From the NCBI RefSeq assembly GCF_900101465.1, contig NZ_FMZM01000001.1:124001-188000 (forward strand): a stretch of 64,000 bases of DNA, read 5' to 3'. The notes under the pieces are model-generated. The model was given only the letters and a program-made list of their open reading frames with translations, was not told the DNA's origin and searched no databases. The position numbers were made by a program, and so were the translations under genes. Origin of the DNA: Nocardioides lianchengensis (GTDB lineage Bacteria > Actinomycetota > Actinomycetes > Propionibacteriales > Nocardioidaceae). Positions 24,334 to 33,479 of this stretch are shown here, piece after piece (positions within the stretch are counted from its first letter, which is position 1; every line of letters begins with the position of its first letter).

Positions 24334-25065
24334 TCAGCCGACGGCGCTGAGGCTGGCCACGACCTGCTCGGCGACCCGGGTCGCGAGGTCGGCGTCGCGC
24401 GCGGACACGGTGATCGAGACGACGTCGGAGCCGCTCTGGACGGCGATCGCCCGGCCCTGGACCTCCCGGCCCTGCAACGGCAGGACGTACTCGACCAGCA
24501 CCGCCTCGCCGGCCCCGGTCTGCGCGGTGCTGAACTGCGGGTCGTCGGCGCCCAGGTTGGCGTACTGCTCGGCGAGCTGGGACTGCAGCTCCGGGGTGGT
24601 CGGCAGCGGCCCGGGGTAGTGCAGGACGTTGAGGTTGTCGATGAACCCGTCGACCGAGCCGGCGCCGCTCAGCACGATCACGTCGGCCTGCCCCATCATC
24701 TGCAGCAGCTGGTCGCCGCTGATGCCGAGCCGGTCGGTGAGCTCACCACCGGCGGGGTCGTCCTCGATGGCGCCGCCGTCCTTGTCGCCGGTGAACTCGT
24801 CGGGATCGACGACCTCCCAGTCCGCGGGCACCTCGAAGGCCACCTGGTCGGTCTCGACCGGCTGGGCGTCGCCGGAGACGGGCTCGTCGGTCGGCTCCTC
24901 GCTCGACTCGTCCGTGGGCTCGTCGGACGGCTCGGACGGCTCGGAGGGGGCGGCGCTGCTCGAGTCCGCGGCCGACGGGTCGTCGCCCGGGTCCCCGTCC
25001 GAGCAGCCGGCGAGCGGCAGCGTGAGGACCAGCAGGGCGGCGGGGAGGCTCCGAGTCAGACGCAC
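24334..25065 (-). CDS. Secreted lipoprotein, LpqN/PsbP-like, function unknown
   Basis: The 243-residue protein starts with a lipoprotein signal (MRLTRSLPAALLVL, lipobox LAGC, Cys21). A Ser/Glu/Pro/Asp-rich linker (residues ~25-70) follows, then a compact domain (residues ~75-243) of the kind found in actinobacterial Lpq lipoproteins (FEVPADWEVVD, then alternating strands). It should be anchored on the outer face of the membrane. TAGGCT lies six bases before the GTG. No clear partner is adjacent. Confidence 0.7.
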   Translation of the reverse strand: MRLTRSLPAALLVLTLPLAGCSDGDPGDDPSAADSSSAAPSEPSEPSDEPTDESSEEPTDEPVSGDAQPVETDQVAFEVPADWEVVDPDEFTGDKDGGAIEDDPAGGELTDRLGISGDQLLQMMGQADVIVLSGAGSVDGFIDNLNVLHYPGPLPTTPELQSQLAEQYANLGADDPQFSTAQTGAGEAVLVEYVLPLQGREVQGRAIAVQSGSDVVSITVSARDADLATRVAEQVVASLSAVG

Positions 25066-25071
25066 GCGTTG

Positions 25072-25077
25072 AGCCTA
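25072..25077 (-). promoter_or_regulatory. -10 box for a leaderless mRNA (lipoprotein gene)
   Basis: On the minus strand TAGGCT, then CAACGC, then GTG at 25065. No ribosome binding site is seen. Confidence 0.5.
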
Positions 25078-25087
25078 GAGGACCCTC

Positions 25088-26038
25088 TCAGCCGTGCAGC
25101 AGGCCCCGGAAGAGCCGACAGGTCTCCTCGACCGCGGCCTGAGCGGCCTTCGAGTGGCGACCCATGTCGACGAAGCCGTGGATCAGCCCGTCGAACGACG
25201 CCAGCTCGACCGGGACGCCGGCCCCGCGGAGCGCCTCGGCGTACGCCGTCCCCTCGTCGCGGAGCGGGTCGAACTGCGCCACGGCCACCACGGCCGGGGC
25301 CAGCCCGTCGAGGCGGCCGTGCAGCGGGGAGAGCCGCGGGTCGGCGAGCGTGTCCGGGGCGGCGTCGCCGACGTACTGGGCGGCGAACCAGAGCATCGTG
25401 GCCTGGTCGAGGAAGTAGCCCTCGGCGTTCTCGGTGCGCGACGGGAAGTCGGCGGTGAAGTCGGTGCCGGGGTAGACGAGCAGCTGGGCGGCCAGGGGCG
25501 TCCCTTCGTCGCGCAGCGTCTGCGCCACCACCGCGGCCAGGTTGCCGCCCGCGCTGTCGCCGGCCACGCCGAGCCGGTCGGTCCCACCGAGCTCGTCGAG
25601 GTGGGCGGCCGCCCAGCGGGTGGCGGCGAGGGCGTCGTCGACCGCGGCCGGGAAGGGGTGCTCCGGCGCGAGCCGGTAGTCGACCGAGACCACGACGCAG
25701 TCGCACAGCGCGGCGATGCTGCGGGCCATCACGTCGTGGGTGTCCAGGTCGCCGATCACCCAGCCGCCGCCGTGCAGCAGCACCACGGTCGGCAGCGGAC
25801 CCTCCGCCGGCCGGTAGACCCGGGCCGGCCGGTCGCCGGCCCCGCCGGGCACGGTCGTGTCGACCACCGACGCCACGTCGGGGACCGAGGCCGGGTCGCG
25901 CAGGTCGACGGCCAGGGTGCGGAAGCCCTGCCGGGCCTGGGCGGGGGTGCCCTCGCTCATCGGTGGGGTGCCGGCCGCGGCCAGGAAGGCCAGCAGCCCG
26001 GCGATCTCGGGGTCGAGGCGGGGGTCGAGCTCGGTCAT
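25088..26038 (-). CDS. Alpha/beta hydrolase, hormone-sensitive-lipase type esterase
   Basis: The 316-residue protein has the HSL-family oxyanion motif HGGGW (VVLLHGGGWVIGD, residues ~90-102) and the nucleophile elbow GDSAGGN (residues ~159-165). The catalytic Asp is probably in QFDPLRDEG, with the His in LIHGFVDMG. It likely hydrolyses short acyl esters in the cytoplasm. It starts at 26038, 23 bases after the acyl-CoA dehydrogenase stop and in the same orientation, which hints at a role in fatty-acid or ester breakdown. Confidence 0.88.
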   Translation of the reverse strand: MTELDPRLDPEIAGLLAFLAAAGTPPMSEGTPAQARQGFRTLAVDLRDPASVPDVASVVDTTVPGGAGDRPARVYRPAEGPLPTVVLLHGGGWVIGDLDTHDVMARSIAALCDCVVVSVDYRLAPEHPFPAAVDDALAATRWAAAHLDELGGTDRLGVAGDSAGGNLAAVVAQTLRDEGTPLAAQLLVYPGTDFTADFPSRTENAEGYFLDQATMLWFAAQYVGDAAPDTLADPRLSPLHGRLDGLAPAVVAVAQFDPLRDEGTAYAEALRGAGVPVELASFDGLIHGFVDMGRHSKAAQAAVEETCRLFRGLLHG

Positions 26039-26061
26039 GTCTCTCCCTGTTCCGGACGTGG

Positions 26062-27222
26062 TCAGACGAACGCGCTGATGCCGGTCTCGGCGCGGCCGAT
26101 GAGCAGCTTCTGGATCTGGCTGGTGCCCTCGTAGAGGGTCATCACCCGTGCGTCGCGGAGGTACTTCTGGGCGGGGTACTCGTCGACGTACCCGGCCCCG
26201 CCGTGCACCTGGATGGCGTTGTTGGCCGCGCGTACGGCGGCCTCGGACGCGAACAGCTTCGCCTTGGACGCGGCCACGCCGAACGGCAGCCCGCGGTCGA
26301 TCAGGTCGGCGCACCGCCAGACGAGCAGCCGGGCCGCGTCGGCGTCCAGGGAGATGTCGGCGATCATGTCCTGCACCAGCTGGAAGCCGGCGATCGGGCG
26401 GCCGAACTGGGTGCGGCTCGTGGCGTACTCGACCGTCGTCTCCAGGCAGCCCTGGACGATGCCCACGCACCCGGCGGCGACGGAGACCCGACCCTTGTCG
26501 AGGGTGGTCATGGCGATCCGGAAGCCCTGGCCCTCCTCGCCGAGCAGCGCGTCGGCCGGGACCCGGACGTCGGCGAGGAAGAGCTCGGCCGTGGCCTGTC
26601 CGCGCAGCCCGAGCTTGCCGGTGATCTCGCGGGCCTCGAAGCCGGGGGAGTCGGTCGGGACCAGGAACGCGCTGACGCCCTTCGGGCCGGGTCCGCCGGT
26701 ACGGGCGAAGACCAGGGCGACGTGGGCCCAGGTGCCGTTGGTGATGAACAGCTTCTGGCCGCTGATCAGCCAGTCGTCGCCGTCGCGGCGGGCCTGGGAG
26801 GTCAGGTTGCCGGCGTCGGAGCCGGTGTCGGGCTCGGTGAGCCCGAAGCAGCCGAGGATCGTCCCGTCGGCGATCCCGGGCAGCCAGCGCTGCTTCTGCT
26901 CCTCGGTCCCGAAGCCGAGGACCGACTTGCCGACGAGGCCGTTGGAGACCGACACGATCCCGCGCAGGGCGGAGTCGGCGCGGCCGAGCTCCTCCATCCC
27001 CAGCACGTAGGTCAGGTAGTCGCCGCCGAGGCCGCCGTACTCCTCGGGGATGGTGAGGCCGAAGAAGCCGATCTCGGCGAGCTTCGGGACGATGTCGAGA
27101 TCGACCTGCTCGTCGCGGTCCCAGCGGGTGCGGTGGGGCACCGCCTCGCGGTCGAGGAAGTCACGGGCCAGCGCCCGGAACGCCTCCTGCTCGTGGCTGA
27201 GTCCGAGGTCCATGCGGGCCAT
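26062..27222 (-). CDS. Acyl-CoA dehydrogenase (catalytic Glu present)
   Basis: Catalyses alpha-beta dehydrogenation of acyl-CoA with FAD. The 386-residue protein shows CFGLTEPDTGSDAGNL (residues ~135-150), the FAD segment ISGQKLFITNG, SRTQFGRPIAGFQLVQ and the C-terminal LYEGTSQIQKLLIGR, whose Glu is the catalytic base in short- and medium-chain enzymes. The chain-length preference is unknown; the pattern is also close to glutaryl-CoA-type enzymes. A start three codons later (27213) is possible. It is read towards the esterase. Confidence 0.9.
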   Translation of the reverse strand: MARMDLGLSHEQEAFRALARDFLDREAVPHRTRWDRDEQVDLDIVPKLAEIGFFGLTIPEEYGGLGGDYLTYVLGMEELGRADSALRGIVSVSNGLVGKSVLGFGTEEQKQRWLPGIADGTILGCFGLTEPDTGSDAGNLTSQARRDGDDWLISGQKLFITNGTWAHVALVFARTGGPGPKGVSAFLVPTDSPGFEAREITGKLGLRGQATAELFLADVRVPADALLGEEGQGFRIAMTTLDKGRVSVAAGCVGIVQGCLETTVEYATSRTQFGRPIAGFQLVQDMIADISLDADAARLLVWRCADLIDRGLPFGVAASKAKLFASEAAVRAANNAIQVHGGAGYVDEYPAQKYLRDARVMTLYEGTSQIQKLLIGRAETGISAFV

Positions 27223-27250
27223 CCTGCACCCCGGGCGGTGGCGACGGCGG

Positions 27251-28204
27251 CTAGACCGCCCGGCGGCGCTCCCACGCGTTCGCGGCGACCAGCACCAGGA
27301 AGGCCAGCAGGCCGCCCGCGAGCACGTCGATGACGTAGTGCTCGGCGAAGTAGACGAGGGCCGTGGACATGGCCAGCGGGTAGAGCAGCAGCGCGAAGCG
27401 CCATGGGGTGCGCAGCCGCTGGACGGCGTACATCGCGACGAGGAAGGAGATGCCGGCGTGCAGCGACGGCATCGCCGCGACCGGGTTGCCGACACCGTGC
27501 AGGATCAGGTCGATCCGCTCCAGGCCGATGTCGGACCATCCGCGGCTGGTGATCCGGGTGACGTCGCCCATGTAGCCCTGCTCGGAGGCCATCCACGGCG
27601 GGGCCATCGGGTAGACGATGTAGATGACCAGTGCGCCGAAGTTGATGCCGACGTAGCGCCTCATCCACATCATCCAGTCGCGCCGGTTGCGCACCCACAG
27701 CACCGCGGCGATGGTCAGCCCGGTCAGGAAGTGCGTGGCGTAGACGGTGGTGAAGAACAGGTCGTACCACCGGGCCTCGGTGGTCTTCAGGCACGGGTCT
27801 CCGCACCACGCGTCCTGGAGCCGCTCGGTCGGGGTGATCCCGCCGCCGAGCCACTCGTCGAAGCGGATCGGCATCGTGATGTGCACGGGCAGCCCGAGCT
27901 CGTCGGTGAGGCCGCGGCTGTAGAAGTAGATGACCAGGCCGACGACCGGCAGCCACCAGTCGCGCAGGAAGTACAGGTGGTAGCGCGGCTCCGCCTCGAT
28001 GTTCCACGCGATCGTCCCGAGCCACAGCCACAGGAAGACCTGCAGGGTGTCGTTGGGGATGCCGAGCAGGTCGATCCAGATGCCGAGGAGGACGGCGTAG
28101 CCGACCATCGCGGCGATCCGCGCCTTCCGGCGGGTGCCGCGGGCCGGGACGGGGCGGCCCTCCTCGGCGAGGACGTCGTTCGGCTCCTCGGCCTGCTGCA
28201 CCAT
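27251..28204 (-). CDS. PAP2-superfamily membrane protein (phosphatase or inositolphosphotransferase-like)
   Basis: The 317-residue protein has about six to seven membrane segments. It carries the C2 and C3 motifs of PAP2 enzymes: AAMPSLHAGISF (residues ~245-256) with the catalytic His, and AEHYVIDVLAGGL (residues ~288-300). The C1 Lys/Arg motif is not obvious. The layout resembles AUR1/Ipt1-type lipid phosphotransferases. The ATG at 28204 is seven bases after TAGACT, so the mRNA is likely leaderless. Confidence 0.78.
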   Translation of the reverse strand: MVQQAEEPNDVLAEEGRPVPARGTRRKARIAAMVGYAVLLGIWIDLLGIPNDTLQVFLWLWLGTIAWNIEAEPRYHLYFLRDWWLPVVGLVIYFYSRGLTDELGLPVHITMPIRFDEWLGGGITPTERLQDAWCGDPCLKTTEARWYDLFFTTVYATHFLTGLTIAAVLWVRNRRDWMMWMRRYVGINFGALVIYIVYPMAPPWMASEQGYMGDVTRITSRGWSDIGLERIDLILHGVGNPVAAMPSLHAGISFLVAMYAVQRLRTPWRFALLLYPLAMSTALVYFAEHYVIDVLAGGLLAFLVLVAANAWERRRAV

Positions 28205-28211
28205 GCGGAGG

Positions 28212-28217
28212 AGTCTA
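28212..28217 (-). promoter_or_regulatory. -10 box for a leaderless mRNA (PAP2 gene)
   Basis: On the minus strand TAGACT, seven bases, then the ATG at 28204. Confidence 0.5.
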
Positions 28218-28239
28218 AGAGTTCGCCCTACGTTCCCGG

Positions 28240-29385
28240 TCAGGCGGTGGCGAGCGGGTCGAGTCCGGGGTGCTCCTCCACCCGCGCGGCGAGCACGGAC
28301 AGCTGGTGCTGACCGTCGCCGAGCAGGTGGTCGAGGGCCGAGAGTCGGGCGGCGTAGCTGCCCACGGAGTACTCGGCCGTCATCGCGATCCCGCCGTGCA
28401 GTTGGATCGCCTCCTGGCCGACGTGGCGGGCGGCCCGGCTGACCTGGAGGGCCGCGCGGGCGGCGGCGTCGGCCGCGCGGGCCGGGTCGCCGGTGCCGAG
28501 CACCATCGTCGCCCACTGGACGAGGCTCGAGGCGAGCTCCAGCGAGACGTACATGTCGGCCGCCCGGAAGGTCAGGGCCTGGAAGGTGTTGAGCGTGACC
28601 CCGAACTGCTTCCTGCTCGTGAGGTACGACGTGGTGGTGGCCAGCGCGACCTCCATCGCGCCGAGCGCCTCGTGACCGGCCATGATCCGGCCGATGTCCT
28701 GGATGGTGGCGATGGTCGCCTCGAGGTCCTGGCCCGGGGTGCCGAGCGGGGTCGCGGCGGTCGCGTCGAAGGCGATCCGCGCCGCGCGGCCCCCGTCGTA
28801 CGTGGGGTAGGCGGTGCGCTCGAGACCCGTCGGGTCGACCAGGAACAGGCCGGTGCCGCCGTCCGGCAGCGCGGCGCTGACGACGAGCACGTCGGCGCGG
28901 GCGCCGTGGGGGACCGGCTCCTTGACGCCGCTCAGGGTCCAGGCGTCGCCGTCCTGCGCGGCGGTCACGGCGGTGGCGGTGGGCGCCCAGCGGCTGCCCT
29001 CCTCGTCGTGGGCGAAGGCCAGCACGCTCTCGCCGGCCGACAGGGCGCCCAGCACCTCCTGGCGCTGCTCGGGGGTGCCGGCCGCGGAGACCAGCCCACC
29101 GGCCAGCACCACGCTGGTGAGGTAGGGCTCCGGCGCGAGCACCCGGCCCAGTTCGTGGGCGACGATCCCGATCTCGACCGGTCCGGCACCGACGCCGCCG
29201 TCGTCCTCGGCGAAGGGCAGCCCGAGCAGGCCCATCTCGGCCAGCTGGCCCCAGACCTTCTCGCTGAAGCCGGGGTCCTCCGCGACCGCCTTCCGGCGCT
29301 CCTCGTAGTCGCCGTACGCCTTCTTCAGCAGGCCGCGGGTGGCGTCGCGCAGGGCTTCCTGCTCGTCGTCGTAGGTGAAGTCCAT
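28240..29385 (-). CDS. Acyl-CoA dehydrogenase-like subunit without the usual catalytic Glu
   Basis: The 381-residue protein has the N-terminal helical domain (MDFTYDDEQEALRD) and a C-terminal domain ending IQLHGGIAMTAEYSVGSY. The YEGT-type Glu motif is absent. Proteins like this are the non-catalytic half of the alpha2-beta2 acyl-CoA dehydrogenases known from actinobacterial steroid side-chain degradation (FadE/ChsE pairs). The partner is the gene immediately upstream, which ends one base before this start. The FAD site is probably shared across the two subunits. Confidence 0.82.
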   Translation of the reverse strand: MDFTYDDEQEALRDATRGLLKKAYGDYEERRKAVAEDPGFSEKVWGQLAEMGLLGLPFAEDDGGVGAGPVEIGIVAHELGRVLAPEPYLTSVVLAGGLVSAAGTPEQRQEVLGALSAGESVLAFAHDEEGSRWAPTATAVTAAQDGDAWTLSGVKEPVPHGARADVLVVSAALPDGGTGLFLVDPTGLERTAYPTYDGGRAARIAFDATAATPLGTPGQDLEATIATIQDIGRIMAGHEALGAMEVALATTTSYLTSRKQFGVTLNTFQALTFRAADMYVSLELASSLVQWATMVLGTGDPARAADAAARAALQVSRAARHVGQEAIQLHGGIAMTAEYSVGSYAARLSALDHLLGDGQHQLSVLAARVEEHPGLDPLATA

Positions 29386-29386
29386 G

Positions 29387-30532
29387 TCAGAGTCCCAGGA
29401 TGGTCTTGGCGATGATCTGGCGCTGGATCTCGTTGGACCCGCCGTAGATCGACGCCTTGCGGAGGTTGAGGTACGTCGGAGCCGCGTGCCGGGCCCACTC
29501 GGGCACGCCGCTGTCGCCGCCGGACGCGAGGCCGGCCGGGCCGGCCAGGTCGAGCACCAGCTCGCTGACGGCCTGCTGGATCTCGGTGCCCTTCAGCTTC
29601 AGCAGGGAGCTGGCGGGGTGCGGCTCGCCGCCCTCGGAGTGCGCGACCACGCGCAGCGCGGTCAGCTCCAGGGCGAGCAGCTCGTTCTCGAGCTCGACGA
29701 ACCGGGCCCGGGTGAACGGGTCCTCCAGCTGGCGCCCGGCCAGCTGCTTGGCCTGGGCCAGCACCCGCTTGGTCGTCCCGATCGGCGCGACGCCGACCCG
29801 CTCGTTGCCGAGCAGGAACTTGGCGATCGTCCAGCCGCCGTTGAGCTCGCCGACCAGCAGGTCGGCGGGGACCCGGACGTCGGTGAACCAGACCTCGTTG
29901 ACCTCGAAGCCGCCGTCGATCAGCTCGATCGGGCGGACCTCGACGCCGGGCAGGGTCATGTCGATCAGCAGCATCGAGATGCCGGCCTGCTTCTTCACCT
30001 CCGGGTCGGTGCGGACCAGGGTGAAGATCCAGTCGCCGTACTGGCCGAGCGTGGTCCACGTCTTCTGGCCGTTGACCACGAAGTCGTCGCCGTCGCGGAC
30101 CGCGGTCGTGCGCAGGCTGGCCAGGTCGGAGCCGGCGTCGGGCTCGGAGAACCCCTGGCTCCACCAGATGTCGAGGTTGGCCGTCGGCGGCAGGAACCGG
30201 TCCTTGATCTCCTTCGACGCGAAGTGCGCGAGGACCGGACCGATCATGTTGGCGTTGAACGCCAGCGGCAGCGGGACGCCGGCCGCCTGCATCTCGTCGT
30301 TCCACAGGTGCCGCTGGAGGTCGGACCAGCCGCGGCCGCCGTACTCCTCGGGCCAGTGGGGTACGGCGAGCCCGGCCGCGTTGAGCACCTGCTGGCTCTC
30401 GACGATCTGGTCCTTGGTCAGCTCACGCCCGGCGATGACCGCGTCGCGGATCTCCTGCGGGAACTTCGTCGTGAAGAACTCGCGCATCTCCTCGCGGAAC
30501 GCCTGGTCCTCCGGTGACAGCTCCAGCTGCAT
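29387..30532 (-). CDS. Acyl-CoA dehydrogenase subunit, partner of the next gene
   Basis: The 381-residue protein contains WWSQGFSEPDAGSDLASL (residues ~122-139), VVNGQKTWTT and the C-terminal YGGSNEIQRQIIAKTILGL. Gly replaces the Glu used as base in medium-chain enzymes, as in ChsE-type heterotetramer subunits whose base is elsewhere. With the 28240-29385 gene it forms a same-length, one-base-spaced pair typical of alpha2-beta2 enzymes for bulky acyl-CoA (steroid or branched side chains). The promoter region carries a near-perfect palindrome at 30569-30589. Confidence 0.85.
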   Translation of the reverse strand: MQLELSPEDQAFREEMREFFTTKFPQEIRDAVIAGRELTKDQIVESQQVLNAAGLAVPHWPEEYGGRGWSDLQRHLWNDEMQAAGVPLPLAFNANMIGPVLAHFASKEIKDRFLPPTANLDIWWSQGFSEPDAGSDLASLRTTAVRDGDDFVVNGQKTWTTLGQYGDWIFTLVRTDPEVKKQAGISMLLIDMTLPGVEVRPIELIDGGFEVNEVWFTDVRVPADLLVGELNGGWTIAKFLLGNERVGVAPIGTTKRVLAQAKQLAGRQLEDPFTRARFVELENELLALELTALRVVAHSEGGEPHPASSLLKLKGTEIQQAVSELVLDLAGPAGLASGGDSGVPEWARHAAPTYLNLRKASIYGGSNEIQRQIIAKTILGL

Positions 30533-30568
30533 GCTTCTCCCCTCCCCTGGGTGTCGCGCCCATCATGC

Positions 30569-30589
30569 CGTGACAGTGCAACTGTCACG
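30569..30589. promoter_or_regulatory. Palindromic operator upstream of the acyl-CoA dehydrogenase pair
   Basis: Perfect 9-bp arms CGTGACAGT and ACTGTCACG flank GCA. The site lies 37 bases upstream of the dehydrogenase start, overlapping the place of its promoter (CATGAT hexamer at 30562-30567 on the minus strand). Such dyads are typical of TetR-family repressors that sense acyl-CoA; no TetR gene is in the window. Confidence 0.65.
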
Positions 30590-30689
30590 ATGTGCGCGCC
30601 GCACGAATCCGGTGATCCGGGAAGCAGGACAACGCCCCACGACGTAAAGAAGATGCCCGCAACCCCCCGATGACGGACAATTCCTCGAC

Positions 30690-32375
30690 GTGGGTCACGT
30701 CGATGTCGCAGGAGTCCGCTACGAGCTGCCCGACGGGCGGGTGCTGCTCGACGAGGTCTCGTTCCGGGTCGGCGAGGGGGCCAAGGTCGCGCTGGTCGGC
30801 GCCAACGGGGCGGGCAAGACGACGCTGCTGCGCATCATCACCGGTGACCTGCAGCCGCACGCCGGTGCGGTGACCCGCAGCGGCGGTCTGGGCGTCATGC
30901 GCCAGCACGTCGCGGTCGGCAGCACCACGGTGGCCGACCTGCTGCTGAGCGTCTCCCCGCCGCGGGTGCGCGAGGCCGCCGCCGAGGTCGACCGACTCGA
31001 GCTGGCGCTGATGGACAGCGACGACGAGAAGACCCAGATGGCCTACGCCACCGCGCTGGGGGAGTACGCCGACGCCGGCGGCTACGACGTCGAGGTCACC
31101 TGGGACGTCTGCACCATCGCCGCGCTGGCGCTGCCCTACGACCGGGCCAAGTACCGCGAGCTGACGACGCTGTCGGGCGGCGAGCAGAAGCGGCTGGTGC
31201 TGGAGTTCCTGCTCCGCGGTCCCGACCAGGTGCTACTGCTCGACGAGCCGGACAACTACCTTGACGTACCGGGGAAGATCTGGCTGGAGCAGCGGGTCCG
31301 CGAGTCCGACAAGACGATCCTGATGATCAGTCACGACCGGGAGCTGCTGAACAACACCGCGACCCGTGTGGTGACGGTCGAGCTGGGCGCCGCGGGCAAC
31401 ACCGTGTGGACCCATCCGGGCGGGTTCGCGTCGTACCACGAGGCCCGCCAGGACCGGTTCGCCCGCTTCGAGGAGATGCGCAAGCGCTGGGACGAGGAGC
31501 ACGCGAAGATCAAGGCGCTGGTGCTCCGGCTGAAGATCAAGTCCGAGTACAACGACGGGATGTCGAGCCAGTACCGCGCCGCGCAGACCCGGCTCCGCAA
31601 GTTCGAGGAGGCCGGGCCGCCGATGGAGCAGCCGCGCGAGCAGCAGGTGTCGATGCGCCTCAAGGGCGGCCGCACCGGCAAGCGCGCGGTCGTCTGCGAG
31701 GACCTCGGGCTGACCGGGCTGATGGAGCCCTTCGACCTCGAGGTCTGGTACGGCGAGCGCGTGGCCGTGCTCGGCTCGAACGGATCGGGCAAGTCCCACT
31801 TCCTGCGGCTGCTCGCGGCCGGCGGCAGCGACCCCGACGTCGAGCACCGGCCCGTCGGTGACGCCGAGATCCGCCCGGTCCCGCACACCGGCAAGGCCAA
31901 GCTCGGCGCGCGCGTGCGTCCGGGCTGGTTCGTCCAGACCCACGAGCACCCCGAGCTGATCGGCCGGACGCTGCTGGAGGTGCTGCACCGCGGCGACGGA
32001 CACCCCGACGGCCGGCAGGGCATGGGCCGCGAGCAGGCCGCGCGGGTGCTGGACCGCTACGAGCTGGCGCACGCCGGCGAGCAGCCGTTCGAGTCGCTCA
32101 GCGGCGGTCAGCAGGCGCGCTTCCAGATCCTGCTGCTGGAGCTCTCCGGCGCGACCCTGCTGCTCCTCGACGAGCCCACCGACAACCTCGACGTGCAGTC
32201 CGCCGAGGCGCTGGAGGAGGGCCTGGCCGCGTTCGAGGGCACCGTGCTGGCGGTGACCCACGACCGCTGGTTCGCCCGCGGCTTCGACCGGTTCCTCGTG
32301 TACGGCGCCGACGGCGCGGTCTACGAGTCGGACGGGCCCGTGTGGGACGAGGGCCGGGTGCAGCGCGCGCGATGA
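30690..32375 (+). CDS. ABC-F family ATPase (ribosome-associated type)
   Basis: The 561-residue protein has two ABC domains and no membrane segment. First domain: Walker A GANGAGKTT, signature LSGGEQKRLVLEFLL, Walker B VLLLDEPDNYLD. Linker: a Lys/Arg/Glu-rich helical section (residues ~245-320). Second domain: GSNGSGKSH, LSGGQQARFQ, LLLLDEPTDNLD. ABC-F proteins act on the ribosomal E site as translation or antibiotic-protection factors; which applies here cannot be told. The GTG start at 30690 has no clear ribosome binding site. The stop overlaps the GNAT gene by four bases. Confidence 0.9.
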   Translation: MGHVDVAGVRYELPDGRVLLDEVSFRVGEGAKVALVGANGAGKTTLLRIITGDLQPHAGAVTRSGGLGVMRQHVAVGSTTVADLLLSVSPPRVREAAAEVDRLELALMDSDDEKTQMAYATALGEYADAGGYDVEVTWDVCTIAALALPYDRAKYRELTTLSGGEQKRLVLEFLLRGPDQVLLLDEPDNYLDVPGKIWLEQRVRESDKTILMISHDRELLNNTATRVVTVELGAAGNTVWTHPGGFASYHEARQDRFARFEEMRKRWDEEHAKIKALVLRLKIKSEYNDGMSSQYRAAQTRLRKFEEAGPPMEQPREQQVSMRLKGGRTGKRAVVCEDLGLTGLMEPFDLEVWYGERVAVLGSNGSGKSHFLRLLAAGGSDPDVEHRPVGDAEIRPVPHTGKAKLGARVRPGWFVQTHEHPELIGRTLLEVLHRGDGHPDGRQGMGREQAARVLDRYELAHAGEQPFESLSGGQQARFQILLLELSGATLLLLDEPTDNLDVQSAEALEEGLAAFEGTVLAVTHDRWFARGFDRFLVYGADGAVYESDGPVWDEGRVQRAR

Positions 32376-33388
32376 TCGAGATCCGCGAGCTCGACCCCGA
32401 CGACGCCCCGGCGGTGCAGGCCTGGCACCACGTGTACGCCGTCGCCCAGGCGCACGGGATGGGCGAGCACGCCGTCGTCTGGCAGCTGGAGGAGGTGCGG
32501 GTCCTCCTGCGCGAGCGCACCAGCCGCGCCTGGCACGCCGGCTGGAGCGGGGTGGTGGACGGCGAGGTCGTGGCCACCGGCTGGATGCGGGTCCCGCTGC
32601 TCGACAACCTCGACCGGGCGGAGCTCAGCGTCCACGTGCTGCCCGCCCACCGGCGCCGCGGCCACGGCTCGGCGATGGTCGCCCATCTCGAGCAGGTCGC
32701 CCGCGAGCACGGCCGCACGATCCTCGGCGGCGAGGCCGCCTTTGCCTACGACGCCGGCGCCGACGGCGCGGGCGCGCCCGGGCCGGACTTCGCGCGGACC
32801 GCCGGCTACGCGCTCGCCCTGGGCGACGTGCAGCGGGAGCTCGCGCTGCCGGTGGCCGACGGGCTGCTCGACCGGCTGGCCGCGGAGGCGGCGCCGCACC
32901 ACGCGTCGTACACGCTCCGGTCCTGGGTGGGCCCGGTGCCCGACGAGCTGCTGCAGGGCTGGGCCGACCTCACGTCGACCCTGATGACCGAGGCCCCGAC
33001 CGGCGAGCTCGACGTGGAGCCCGAGGCGGCCAGTGCCACAGCGGTGCGCGAGGGCGAGGCCGTGGTCGCCCAGCAGGGGCGCACCAAGATCAACACCGTC
33101 GCGCTCACGGCCGACGGCGAGGTGGTCGCCTACACCGACCTGGCCGTCACCGTGCACGAGTCCGACCGCGCCTACCAGTGGGGCACCCTGGTGCGCGCCG
33201 ACCACCGCGGCCACCGGCTGGGGCTCGCGCTGAAGGTGGCGAACCTGCGGCTGCTGCAGGAGAGCCACCCCGGCCTGGCGAAGGTCGTCACCTACAACGC
33301 CGAGGTCAACGACCACATGATCGGCGTCAACGACCGGCTCGGCTTCGTGCCGGTCGCCCGGCTGGCGGAGTTCCAGAAGCGGCTCTGA
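32372..33388 (+). CDS. Tandem-domain GNAT acetyltransferase
   Basis: The 338-residue protein holds two GNAT folds. The N-terminal one has the acetyl-CoA motif VLPAHRRRGHGSAM (residues ~90-103) and the C-terminal one [15 protein letters not shown] (residues ~275-289). NAEVNDHMIGVNDRLGF is the closing strand. The substrate is unknown; the mycothiol synthase MshD is also a tandem GNAT, but its specific motifs are not evident. A paralogue of identical length lies at 45601-46617. The ATG overlaps the ABC-F stop, so the two are co-expressed. Confidence 0.82.
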   Translation: MIEIRELDPDDAPAVQAWHHVYAVAQAHGMGEHAVVWQLEEVRVLLRERTSRAWHAGWSGVVDGEVVATGWMRVPLLDNLDRAELSVHVLPAHRRRGHGSAMVAHLEQVAREHGRTILGGEAAFAYDAGADGAGAPGPDFARTAGYALALGDVQRELALPVADGLLDRLAAEAAPHHASYTLRSWVGPVPDELLQGWADLTSTLMTEAPTGELDVEPEAASATAVREGEAVVAQQGRTKINTVALTADGEVVAYTDLAVTVHESDRAYQWGTLVRADHRGHRLGLALKVANLRLLQESHPGLAKVVTYNAEVNDHMIGVNDRLGFVPVARLAEFQKRL

Positions 33389-33419
33389 GACCTGCTCCCG
33401 GACGGTCCCGAAATGCCAC

Positions 33420-33453
33420 GGACCCCGCCACCGGCGTACCGGTGACGGGGTCC
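33420..33453. terminator. Bidirectional terminator between the GNAT and HtrA genes
   Basis: A 15-base arm GGACCCCGCCACCGG pairs with 33439-33453 with one mismatch, around loop CGTA. It lies in the 91-base gap of a convergent pair and is followed by TCTCTCCCCCC rather than a T-run. Confidence 0.75.
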
Positions 33454-33479
33454 GATCTCTCCCCCCGGAGAGCCCGACG

